Source of the DNA: a virus
Length of the DNA stretch: 29,427 bases
IMG/VR virus record: IMGVR_UViG_3300030104_001887
Coordinates: 1-29,427 of that record
Reading direction: 5' to 3' (one strand)
Both the position numbers and the translations under genes were made by a program. Below are positions 1 through 5,847 of the stretch, in pieces. Under the pieces are notes generated by a model. That model had not been told where the DNA came from. It did no database searches and saw nothing but the letters and a program-made list of their open reading frames with translations. How positions within the stretch are numbered: position 1 is the first letter of the stretch; each line of letters begins with the position of its first letter.

Positions 1-1178
1 AGGTAAATGATTACCTAGATAAGATTTCTGTCAAGATCGAAGGCGATATGCTCGAATCTGTTAGTTCAATTAGTTGTAATAATGATGCAGAACTAGGAAA
101 GATTATAGCAGAAGCTTATACTAAAGTAGGTAAAGATGGTGTGGTATTAATGGAAGAGTCTCCAACTGAAGAAACTTATGTTGAAGTTGTAGATGGTGTG
201 CAAATAGATTCAGGACTCACATCACCACATTTCGTTACTGATAAGGACAAGCAGATAGCTGAGCTTGATAACCCATTAGTATTAATAGTCAGTTCAGAAA
301 TACCAAACATAAGAAAAATACAAACAGTATTGGAGCATGTTATAAAAACGAAACGATCGCTTTTAATCGTTGCCCCAGTTGAACAACAAGTTAAAGCTGC
401 TCTTCTTATGAATAAGGTAAAAGGTAATATAAAAGTTAATATAGTTGACTTACCAGGCTTTGGTCCTACTAAACAAGATACAGTTGAAGATCTTGCTTTT
501 CTTGTCGGAGCAAAAGTAATTAACGAACAATTAGGTGATGATCTTGATTTGATCGATGTTAATTGTTTAGGTGAGGCTTATACTGCAATTACAGATGACA
601 AAAACACTGTGTTAACTATAGATACTCCAGAAGAACAACTAGAAGAAAGAATTAAGAGTATACAAAAATTAATTGAAAAAGAGGATAAAAACCCTTTTAT
701 TAAGAAAAAGCATCAACAAAGACTAGCAATGCTATCAGGTAGTGTAGGTATGGTAAAAGTAGGCGCTAACTCTAAAGTTGAGATGAAAGAGAAAAAAGAC
801 AGGGTAGAGGATGCCATCTATGCTACCAAGGCAGCGTTAAAAGAAGGGATTGTCCCTGGTGGCGGGGTCGCCCTTTTGAATGCTGCTCAAAAAATTTCAA
901 CCGACTGCGTCGGTGAAGAGATACTACTAAAAGCTATTGAAGCTCCTTTCTATACTGTACTAGAAAATGCAGGTATAACGCATCCAGATTATGATGATGT
1001 AGAAGGCGAAGGTGTTGATGTTGTTACAGGTAAAAAAGTCAATATGATTAAAGCTGGTATCATTGATCCTGTGCTTGTTACTAAGTCTGCACTTAAAAAT
1101 GCGGTTTCTGTTGTGACTACTATAATATCCGCTGATTGTGTAATTTCAAACATGAGATACAATGAAAGCGATAAATAG
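1..1178 (+). CDS. groEL: Phage chaperonin GroEL (Hsp60), 3' part
   Basis: ATP-driven protein-folding chamber subunit. The reading frame is open from base 3, so the gene starts outside the window; about 391 C-terminal residues are visible and the N-terminal ~150 (equatorial domain with the first ATP-binding segment) are missing. The ATG at 48 is internal. Visible landmarks are the apical-domain IPNIRK and LPGFG segments, VGANSKVEMKEKKDRVED (its final Asp matches catalytic Asp398 of E. coli GroEL), EGIVPGGGVALL, and AGIIDP (Asp495 equivalent, nucleotide pocket). ATPase function is therefore likely kept. The C-terminus ends NESDK, without the Gly-Gly-Met tail of bacterial GroEL. Around E. coli positions 452-464 the phage has Tyr for Arg452 and Thr for Glu461, so the inter-ring salt bridge is absent; a single-ring machine is inferred. 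The stop overlaps groES by 17 bases, so the two are probably co-translated. Confidence 0.95.
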   Translation, partial: VNDYLDKISVKIEGDMLESVSSISCNNDAELGKIIAEAYTKVGKDGVVLMEESPTEETYVEVVDGVQIDSGLTSPHFVTDKDKQIAELDNPLVLIVSSEIPNIRKIQTVLEHVIKTKRSLLIVAPVEQQVKAALLMNKVKGNIKVNIVDLPGFGPTKQDTVEDLAFLVGAKVINEQLGDDLDLIDVNCLGEAYTAITDDKNTVLTIDTPEEQLEERIKSIQKLIEKEDKNPFIKKKHQQRLAMLSGSVGMVKVGANSKVEMKEKKDRVEDAIYATKAALKEGIVPGGGVALLNAAQKISTDCVGEEILLKAIEAPFYTVLENAGITHPDYDDVEGEGVDVVTGKKVNMIKAGIIDPVLVTKSALKNAVSVVTTIISADCVISNMRYNESDK

Positions 1179-1419
1179 ATATATAATAGTAGATAAAATA
1201 AAGCTAGAACCTAAAAAGGTTGCTGGTCTTATAATGACAGATGACACCGATGTTGACAATAGGTATTTAAAAGCAAAAATAATATCATGTGGAAATCTTG
1301 TGGAAGGATTAAAAGATGGTGACACGATATATTACGATAAACACGCAGGCCACGATATATCATGGAAAGATACTCTTTATAGAGTTATTCAAGATAGAGA
1401 CGTAGTCTTAGTGGATTAA
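1162..1419 (+). CDS. groES: Phage co-chaperonin GroES (Hsp10)
   Basis: Lid of the GroEL folding chamber. It has 85 residues, against about 97 for E. coli GroES. The N-terminal strand NRYIIVDKI matches the start of the GroES fold. AGLIMTDD at residues 21-28 matches the GroEL-binding mobile loop, with LIM (23-25) in place of the classical Ile-Val-Leu. AKIISCGN, LKDGDTIYYDKHAG and DVVLVD match the remaining beta strands and the conserved V.GD.V motif. The roof hairpin appears shortened, which accounts for the smaller size. The ATG lies inside the 3' end of groEL (17-base overlap, different frame), giving the order EL then ES, the reverse of the cellular operon. There is no Shine-Dalgarno sequence, so translational coupling to groEL is inferred. 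The identification rests on motif pattern and the groEL neighbour and is strong. Confidence 0.93.
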   Translation: MKAINRYIIVDKIKLEPKKVAGLIMTDDTDVDNRYLKAKIISCGNLVEGLKDGDTIYYDKHAGHDISWKDTLYRVIQDRDVVLVD

Positions 1420-1490
1420 ACCTAAACCATAATCCAAAACCCTTAAACTTAAAAACAAAAACAAATTATTAATTAAAAAAAAAGAAAATT
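1420..1490. other. A/T-rich intergenic leader between groES and the late genes
   Basis: This 71-base gap is one of the two longest non-coding stretches in the window. It is almost only A and T with scattered C, includes a TTAATTAA-like core near 1468, and ends in an A-rich run directly before ATTATG. I see no convincing hairpin and no T4-type late promoter. It could hold a promoter for the structural cluster, because groES and the next gene are separated here while most other neighbours touch or overlap. I cannot identify the promoter elements by eye. Confidence 0.4.
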
Positions 1491-2213
1491 ATGAAATTTT
1501 TAGTATTTCACAACGATCCCGATGATTCATATATCAACACGGTGGAAAACTTTAGAGGAGCTTTTGCTGCTACTGAAACAGTAGATATATATTTTAGATC
1601 TGCACTTTCTGAAGGAACAAGTAGCTACGATAAAATTACTGTAGCTTGTACTAACGGCGAAGAAGATAGAGCTGTTGAAGAGTTAGCAAACGCTATGACA
1701 AGAAACGCTTCGGTTATTACTATAGCTGATGATGTAAACTCTGTTTATGCTTGTCAAAACATTACTTCTATAACCACTATTACTTTAGGAGCTACAGGTA
1801 ACGTGCTTAACGTTATACCTGCAACGTTTACTGATGCTGATACTGGTGGTGTAGATAATCGTATTATTGCTAACAACGCGGACTCAGGCGCTTTATTTTC
1901 TGTTAATGCTGCTACTGATGCTGCTTCAACTATTTACTTACCAACTTCTCCAGTAACTGGATGGCATGCTAAGTTTATAGCTGCTGCTGCTAACGGTTCT
2001 CACACTATTACTGTTACTGCTGGTGGTGCTTCAACAGCTTTTGCTGGTGTTACGCTTCAAGCTGGTGATACTGTAGAGCACACTGGTACTGCTAGTGCTG
2101 TTATAGCTGCAGATGATTTTAAATTAGGTGACTTTTTTGAGGTAATGTATGATGGAACTAAATTCCATATTACAGGTATGTTTGACACTGCTGCTTCTTT
2201 AGCTGTATCTTAA
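1491..2213 (+). CDS. Putative virion structural protein (head decoration or fibre-like)
   Basis: A 240-residue protein of unassigned family. Residues 1-90 (MKFLVFHNDPDDSY onward) look like the small beta/alpha domain found at the start of several phage capsid-associated proteins: a KITVACTNG strand followed by a helix EEDRAVEELANAM. Residues ~95-240 are rich in Ala, Thr, Gly, Val and Asp with alternating hydrophobics, as expected for beta-rich surface proteins. No signal peptide, membrane segment or catalytic motif is seen. Codons are strongly biased to GCT, ACT and GGT, similar to the major capsid gene, which suggests high expression and an abundant virion component. It begins with ATTATG after the A/T-rich leader, so this start is well supported. 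A decoration or head-fibre role is inferred from composition and location. Confidence 0.6.
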   Translation: MKFLVFHNDPDDSYINTVENFRGAFAATETVDIYFRSALSEGTSSYDKITVACTNGEEDRAVEELANAMTRNASVITIADDVNSVYACQNITSITTITLGATGNVLNVIPATFTDADTGGVDNRIIANNADSGALFSVNAATDAASTIYLPTSPVTGWHAKFIAAAANGSHTITVTAGGASTAFAGVTLQAGDTVEHTGTASAVIAADDFKLGDFFEVMYDGTKFHITGMFDTAASLAVS

Positions 2214-2219
2214 TAACAG

Positions 2220-2660
2220 TTGAGATTAACCGCGCAAGATTTGCGTGAAATGAATATCCTTAAGTATTACAGGCTCACTAGAAAGTGGGTCTGTAAAACT
2301 TACGGGTTAAAAGACGCAGACTTAGAATTATTAATTTATTTAGATTGTAAAGGAAGATTTACACGAAACGATTTTATCAACGGAGTTTATACATATTCGT
2401 GGGATAAAGCAAGATGGGAGAGATTAAGAAATGAAGGTTGGATCGATGTATGGAGATATAGAAATAGAACTACTATAATGTACTCTGTATTTAAAACCTC
2501 GTGGAAATGCTCTCAAATGATTAGTAGGATATATCGTATCCTATTAGGTGAGGAGGACTTGCCCACTTCAGAACGAAGTGTATTTTACAATAATAAATCA
2601 TATACAGATAAAGTTTACAATAAAGCTATAGATGATATGATTAAAGATAAAGATAGATAA
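2220..2660 (+). CDS. Winged-helix (MarR-like) putative DNA-binding protein
   Basis: A 146-residue basic protein if the TTG at 2220 is used; the first ATG is at 2250 (136 residues). I prefer TTG because RLTAQDLREMN reads as genuine coding sequence, but this is not proven. Residues ~12-85 fit a winged-helix pattern: helix LTRKWVCKTYG, a recognition-like segment LLIYLDCKGRFTRNDF, then WERLRNEGWIDVWRYRNR as helix and wing, followed by a C-terminal helix with IYRILLGEED. The MarR fold is an inference; the arrangement resembles a small protein recurrent in marine phages. Lying among structural genes, it could regulate late transcription or bind DNA during assembly. Two short perfect hairpins lie inside the gene (2525-2543 and 2564-2580). 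Confidence 0.6.
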   Translation: MRLTAQDLREMNILKYYRLTRKWVCKTYGLKDADLELLIYLDCKGRFTRNDFINGVYTYSWDKARWERLRNEGWIDVWRYRNRTTIMYSVFKTSWKCSQMISRIYRILLGEEDLPTSERSVFYNNKSYTDKVYNKAIDDMIKDKDR

Positions 2661-2662
2661 TT

Positions 2663-2971
2663 ATGCCAAATTTTACAGGAAAAAGCGGTGGTGGTCCACA
2701 CCATATGAAAAAATATGGACAAGGCAAAAGTCCAATAATGAATTTAGGATTTATTAAATCTGAAACATTAAAAAATAATCCAGAAGCTAAAACAATGATG
2801 GTTGATGGCGAGGAAATGCCAATTACAAAAGGAGGACCAAAAATGAACTACGGTAGTCCAATGGATATGTATGGAGATAAAAAAGCATCTATAGCTAAAA
2901 AAAGAAAACCAATGAAAGAAAAGTCTAGAGCAGAGCAAAAAGCAATTTACGCATCTGGATATAAAGGATAA
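2663..2971 (+). CDS. Small basic hypothetical protein
   Basis: A 102-residue Lys/Gly/Met-rich protein with no recognised domain. The N-terminus has a glycine/histidine stretch (GKSGGGPHHMKKYGQGKSP), a middle segment TMMVDGEEMPITKGGPKMN, and a Lys-rich tail with KKRKPMKEKSRAEQKAIYA. The low complexity and strong positive charge suggest a nucleic-acid-contacting or disordered virion protein. It begins with ATTATG two bases after the previous stop, and its own stop overlaps the next start (TAATG at 2969-2973), so it is read in tandem with the metallopeptidase-like gene. The function is unknown. Confidence 0.7.
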   Translation: MPNFTGKSGGGPHHMKKYGQGKSPIMNLGFIKSETLKNNPEAKTMMVDGEEMPITKGGPKMNYGSPMDMYGDKKASIAKKRKPMKEKSRAEQKAIYASGYKG

Positions 2972-3396
2972 TGGGATTTAAACTAGGTAAAAATAGAGGT
3001 AACTATGCTGTCGGTGGTGAAATCAAAACAAAAATGCGTTTTGGCAAGCAAGCCGGAGATATAGGCTCTGTACCTGGTACACCTGTTATTAGAGTACCAT
3101 TAGAAGAAGGCGTTATGGGTGAAGCTAATATGGATGGCACTATATATATAAACGAGAAAATAATTCCTGGCAGCCATGAAGATAGACAAGTGATCAACCA
3201 TGAAATGAGACATGCTACTGATATGAAAGTTGGTAAGTTAGAGTATGGTGATTATTACGTAAAGTATAATGGCGAAAGATTTGAAAGAAAAGATATTAAC
3301 GGTGTTGATTCTATATTAGTAGATGGCGAGTGGAAAGAAGCTGGTAGTCACGATTTTCCATGGGAAGACGATGCTAATAACGGAAACAGTCATTAG
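2971..3396 (+). CDS. Putative HExxH zinc metallopeptidase
   Basis: A 141-residue protein with the motif INHEMRHATDMKVGKL. The pattern H77-E78-M79-R80-H81 fits HExxH, in which the two His bind zinc and the Glu activates water. Asp84 follows three residues after the second His, and tyrosines YGDYY occur near 92-96. The preceding segment MDGTIYINEKIIPGS with a following helix is the expected strand-then-helix context of minimal metallopeptidases. The third zinc ligand cannot be assigned by eye. There is no signal peptide or membrane segment. The next two membrane-protein genes look holin-like, so a lysis role (peptidoglycan endopeptidase) is possible; maturation of virion proteins is an alternative. 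Start and stop are tightly packed: the gene begins in a TAATG overlap. The motif is clear, but substrate and role are unknown. Confidence 0.65.
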   Translation: MGFKLGKNRGNYAVGGEIKTKMRFGKQAGDIGSVPGTPVIRVPLEEGVMGEANMDGTIYINEKIIPGSHEDRQVINHEMRHATDMKVGKLEYGDYYVKYNGERFERKDINGVDSILVDGEWKEAGSHDFPWEDDANNGNSH

Positions 3397-3397
3397 T

Positions 3398-3631
3398 ATG
3401 TGGAAGTTATTTAAAGATAAAAACGATATAAACGAAAAGAACATAGTAGGCTTTATATCTTTTGCCGTTATGGTGTTATTTGCTATTATAGATTTAGCCA
3501 CTGCTATTATATACATGGGTTATGTAGGTGGTGGAGAGCTAGAAATTAACGATACTATTTACAATTCTTTTGTTATGGTAACATTAGGTTGTTTTGGTAT
3601 TAGTGCATTTGAAAAAGTAAAAAATAAATAA
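3398..3631 (+). CDS. Small two-helix membrane protein, holin-like
   Basis: A 77-residue protein from the ATG at 3398, one base after the previous stop; the same frame is open further upstream but would overlap the metallopeptidase-like gene by 74 bases. It has a charged N-terminus (WKLFKDKNDINEKN), one hydrophobic span at about 16-40 (VGFISFAVMVLFAIIDLATA), a short polar loop with GGGELEIND, a second span at about 53-71, and a basic tail FEKVKNK. This two-span, charged-ends design with small size is common among phage holins and other small inner-membrane proteins. It sits 413 bases before a second holin candidate, so the two might act as a holin and a regulator or partner. No family is confidently recognised; the membrane assignment is firm and the holin role is inference. 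Confidence 0.6.
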   Translation: MWKLFKDKNDINEKNIVGFISFAVMVLFAIIDLATAIIYMGYVGGGELEINDTIYNSFVMVTLGCFGISAFEKVKNK

Positions 3632-3632
3632 T

Positions 3633-3839
3633 ATGAAAGGACCATTTAAACTAAAAAATAAAAAAAATCTTTTTGACTTTGATCAAAAACGTGATTTTTC
3701 ATACGAAACTACAAAGCGTGATTTTAATAAAAGCTTTGATTACTCTAAAGGAAATAAAAAACCAGTTGATCTAGATGCGCCTGGAAGACCAGGTACTGCT
3801 GGTTTTGAGCCACAAGTAAGAGAAGAAGACAAAAATTAA
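3633..3839 (+). CDS. Small polar hypothetical protein, MKGPFKLK type
   Basis: A 68-residue highly charged protein (Lys, Asp, Phe, Asn-rich), probably largely disordered. It starts MKGPFKLKNKKNLFDFD and ends in an acidic/basic tail with APGRPGTAGFEPQVREED. The N-terminus is clearly similar to that of the next gene (MKQPFKMKYNN), and both carry a GxP..TAFG/TAGF-like segment in the second half, so the two look like diverged duplicates. It begins one base after the preceding stop with TAATATG. No known domain. Expression with the late genes is inferred from the packing. Confidence 0.65.
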   Translation: MKGPFKLKNKKNLFDFDQKRDFSYETTKRDFNKSFDYSKGNKKPVDLDAPGRPGTAGFEPQVREEDKN

Positions 3840-3844
3840 ACAAC

Positions 3845-4042
3845 ATGAAACAACCATTCAAAATGAAGTATAATAATTCAAGTTTTCCTTTTAAAATGGA
3901 TCTTCCTGATCTTTCAGGAACAACAGACACTAAAGAAGTTGACTTATCTAAAAAGTCAGGTCATGGACCTTCAACAGCATTTGGTGGAGTTAAAAACCCA
4001 GAACTAGACCCTAGTAAGGAACAAGAAGATAAAGCCGAATAA
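3845..4042 (+). CDS. Small polar hypothetical protein, MKQPFKMK type
   Basis: A 65-residue polar protein sharing its N-terminal pattern with the preceding gene: MK, small or polar residue, PFK, hydrophobic, K. The middle has FPFKMDLPDLSGTTDTKE, followed by KSGHGPSTAFGGVKNPELD, matching PGRPGTAGFEP of the neighbour in spacing. The tail is acidic (EQEDKAE). No domain, membrane span or catalytic motif is visible. The gene lies five bases after the previous stop and two bases before the next start. I read the pair as a tandem duplication of a small phage protein of unknown role; a disordered virion or assembly accessory is possible. Confidence 0.65.
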   Translation: MKQPFKMKYNNSSFPFKMDLPDLSGTTDTKEVDLSKKSGHGPSTAFGGVKNPELDPSKEQEDKAE

Positions 4043-4044
4043 TT

Positions 4045-4431
4045 ATGTTAGGAAATTTATTATCAGGAGGAGCTGCAGATTTAGTAAAAGGCGTAGGTGG
4101 AGTTATAGATAACTTACATACCTCTGCTGAGGAAAAGCTAGAAGCAGAAAGAAAAATAAAAGAATTAGTTGCTAACTATCAAGTAGAAATGGAAAAAAAC
4201 ATTACTAGCAGATGGGAGGCAGATTTAAAATCAGACTCATGGCTAAGCAAAAACGTTAGGCCATTAGTATTAATATTTTTAATAGTATGCACCATGCTAT
4301 TAATATTTATAGACGCAGGTGCATTAAATTTCGAAGTAAAATCTAGTTGGGTTGATTTACTTCAATTAGTATTAATAACTGTGATCGGCGCTTATTTTGG
4401 CGGTAGATCACTAGAAAAAGTAAAAAAATAA
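4045..4431 (+). CDS. Holin candidate, GTA 3TM holin-like
   Basis: A 128-residue protein with an amphipathic, glycine-rich N-terminus (LLSGGAADLVKGVGGVIDNL), a charged helix at about 28-60, and two strong membrane spans: ~72-93 (RPLVLIFLIVCTMLLIFI) and ~103-120 (VDLLQLVLITVIGAYFGG), ending GRSLEKVKK. The layout WLSKNVRPL, span, span, GGRSLEKV closely resembles the family named holin of 3TMs for gene-transfer release (GTA_holin_3TM), in which the C-terminal GR.SEK segment is characteristic. Such proteins permeabilise the inner membrane to end infection. It starts with ATTATG directly after the preceding stop. The family match is by memory of the pattern; the membrane topology is seen directly. 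Confidence 0.75.
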   Translation: MLGNLLSGGAADLVKGVGGVIDNLHTSAEEKLEAERKIKELVANYQVEMEKNITSRWEADLKSDSWLSKNVRPLVLIFLIVCTMLLIFIDAGALNFEVKSSWVDLLQLVLITVIGAYFGGRSLEKVKK

Positions 4432-4435
4432 AAAT

Positions 4436-5236
4436 ATGAATTCAAAATATTTTCAGGTTACTGTAGAACCAGAATTAAACCACGCTTTTAGTGCGGCTAG
4501 TGGAGGTGCAGACATACTATTTGATTGGCATGCATTTGAAATACCAAAAGGCACTTGTATAATTAAATCATTTTCAGGGATTATAATGGGTAATAATGGT
4601 GCCGCGGACAATGGAGACGATTTTGCTCTTTATTTCGCTAAAAGTATAGATGGCGTAGCGCCACCAACTTTTGGTACAGTGCACGCTGCACAAAACGCAA
4701 CGCAATCAGCGGCATTTAGAAGGCATATTATAGGGTATATGTATGCAGACATGAGCTCTATAGATGATGCTGACAACTTAGTAGGTTATAACGTTATAGG
4801 TTCAAGATCGGCAGCATCAGCTGATATCACAGCTGACGGTGGACATAACACTCATGTTTTCTTACAAGGAGAAGACACACCTTTTGGAGGAGACTCTAAT
4901 TATTCCGCAACAACACAAGGGTTTCAAACTATATGGGTTGCTGCTATGGCAGAAGGCGCTGCTTTTGATTTTGGAACAGACGTAGATCTTAATATGGGTA
5001 GTAATCAAGCAGCTTCTACGGCAGCTGTACAAATAACAACAGATAGCACAGACCCTAGAACAGTATTTGCACCTGGAGATTTAATTAAAGGTGAAACTGG
5101 CACGGTAACAATGGAAGTTGTTTCTGTAGATAGCGCAACTACAATGACCGTAAAAGATGTAAGCGCACAAATAGACGATGACGAGCAATTAATATTTAGA
5201 CATCCTATGAAGTTCATGTTTGGATTAGAGTATTAA
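4436..5236 (+). CDS. Putative virion structural protein
   Basis: A 266-residue Ala/Asp/Gly/Thr-rich protein with alternating beta-prone segments and no signal peptide or membrane span. Notable segments are VTVEPELNHAFSAASGGADI near the start, GTCIIKSFSGIIMGNNG, and a C-terminal beta region FAPGDLIKGETGTVTMEVVS followed by TTMTVKDVSAQIDDDEQLIF that looks like a compact SH3-like or beta-barrel module. The end, PMKFMFGLEY, is typical of phage structural proteins that pack their C-terminus in a capsid or tail complex. It lies five bases after the holin candidate. A capsid-associated or fibre function is inferred from composition and from the surrounding structural genes; no family is recognised. 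Confidence 0.55.
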   Translation: MNSKYFQVTVEPELNHAFSAASGGADILFDWHAFEIPKGTCIIKSFSGIIMGNNGAADNGDDFALYFAKSIDGVAPPTFGTVHAAQNATQSAAFRRHIIGYMYADMSSIDDADNLVGYNVIGSRSAASADITADGGHNTHVFLQGEDTPFGGDSNYSATTQGFQTIWVAAMAEGAAFDFGTDVDLNMGSNQAASTAAVQITTDSTDPRTVFAPGDLIKGETGTVTMEVVSVDSATTMTVKDVSAQIDDDEQLIFRHPMKFMFGLEY

Positions 5237-5266
5237 AACAAATTAAATTAACTTAAATTAAATAAA

Positions 5267-5578
5267 ATGGCAACAAGCAAAACAAAGGGCACTAATGCAA
5301 AAATAAAAGAACTTAAAGGTATTAAACCTGAAAAAATTACTGACGAGCAGTTAAAAAAAGTTCAAAACACAATAAACGCTATAAACAGAGGACAATTAGA
5401 AATTGGCTCTATTGAATTAAAAAAACACGAATTAATGCATAGTATTGCTGGCGCAAGAGATAATTTAACCGTGTTGCAATCTGAGTTTGAAAAAGACTAT
5501 GGCACTTTTGATATTAACATACAAGATGGAACTATAAACTATCCAAAAGAAAATGGCGAAGCTAATAAGAAAGATTAG
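5267..5578 (+). CDS. Small coiled-coil conserved phage protein
   Basis: A 103-residue Lys/Glu-rich protein. Residues ~5-30 (IKELKGIKPEKITDEQLKKV) lead into long helices at ~24-85 with a heptad-like pattern (QNTINAINRGQLEIGSIELK and AGARDNLTVLQSEFEKDYG), then a conserved-looking beta tail YGTFDINIQDGTINYPKENG. I recognise this layout from marine phage genomes, always without an assigned function. A chaperone, scaffold or adaptor role would suit a coiled coil. Its 3' end overlaps the next gene by 26 bases. It follows a 30-base A/T-only spacer. No catalytic motif is visible. Confidence 0.65.
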   Translation: MATSKTKGTNAKIKELKGIKPEKITDEQLKKVQNTINAINRGQLEIGSIELKKHELMHSIAGARDNLTVLQSEFEKDYGTFDINIQDGTINYPKENGEANKKD

Positions 5579-5774
5579 TGTAGGTAAAGACTACAAAAAC
5601 GATGCAATGCACTATGCTGTTGGTCAAGAAGTATACGGTGGACACACAATATGTGATATAATAGAAGAAGATGATAAGTTTTCTATTTATATTAAAAAGA
5701 AAAAAGATGTGTTACCGTGGAAAGACTTCAATAAAAACATGGCTGTATCTGTAGAATATAATTTAGAGTATTAA
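5553..5774 (+). CDS. Small beta-rich conserved phage protein
   Basis: A 73-residue basic protein whose ATG lies inside the end of the previous gene. The sequence alternates strands and turns (KLIRKISVGKDYKNDAMHYA, then YGGHTICDIIEEDDKFSIYI, KKDVLPWKDFN, VSVEYNLEY), consistent with a small beta-barrel or SH3-like fold. The pattern of RKISVG.DYKN..HY.VGQ and W..FN..MPVSVEYN is one I associate with small conserved proteins of marine podoviruses. No enzyme motif is seen. The 26-base overlap suggests coupled translation with the coiled-coil protein, and the two may be partners. The function is unknown. Confidence 0.65.
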   Translation: MAKLIRKISVGKDYKNDAMHYAVGQEVYGGHTICDIIEEDDKFSIYIKKKKDVLPWKDFNKNMAVSVEYNLEY

Positions 5775-5775
5775 C

Positions 5776-5847
5776 ATGTGTCCTTGTCCAATATGTATTA
5801 TAGTAGCGTTTATAACCGCTATTGGTATAAAGAAAATTAAAAAATGA
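5776..5847 (+). CDS. 23-residue CPCPIC membrane micropeptide
   Basis: A tiny ORF: Met-Cys-Pro-Cys-Pro-Ile-Cys, then a hydrophobic run (IIVAFITAIGI) and a basic tail KKIKK. It begins one base after the preceding stop and ends in an ATGA overlap with the next start (5844-5847), the spacing of a real translated cistron. Three cysteines in C-P-C-P-x-C arrangement precede one short membrane-spanning stretch and a positively charged end, so an N-out or membrane-tethered metal- or thiol-binding peptide is plausible. The filling of an otherwise unexplained 69-base gap and the start/stop overlap are the evidence. The function is unknown; a lysis (spanin- or toxin-like) or membrane role is speculative. 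Confidence 0.6.
   Translation: MCPCPICIIVAFITAIGIKKIKK

Noticed and set aside
900-914. ACCGAC-TGC-GTCGGT hairpin in groEL
   Set aside because: Six pairs in conserved coding sequence with no T-run; most simply chance.
3003-3197. Open frame on the minus strand opposite the metallopeptidase-like gene
   Set aside because: It is the antisense shadow of a convincing + strand gene and shows no domain; other minus-strand frames in the window were dismissed for the same reason.
3323-3397. Longer N-terminus for the two-span membrane protein
   Set aside because: It would overlap the preceding gene by 74 bases; the ATG at 3398 directly after that stop gives a clean charged N-terminus before the first span.
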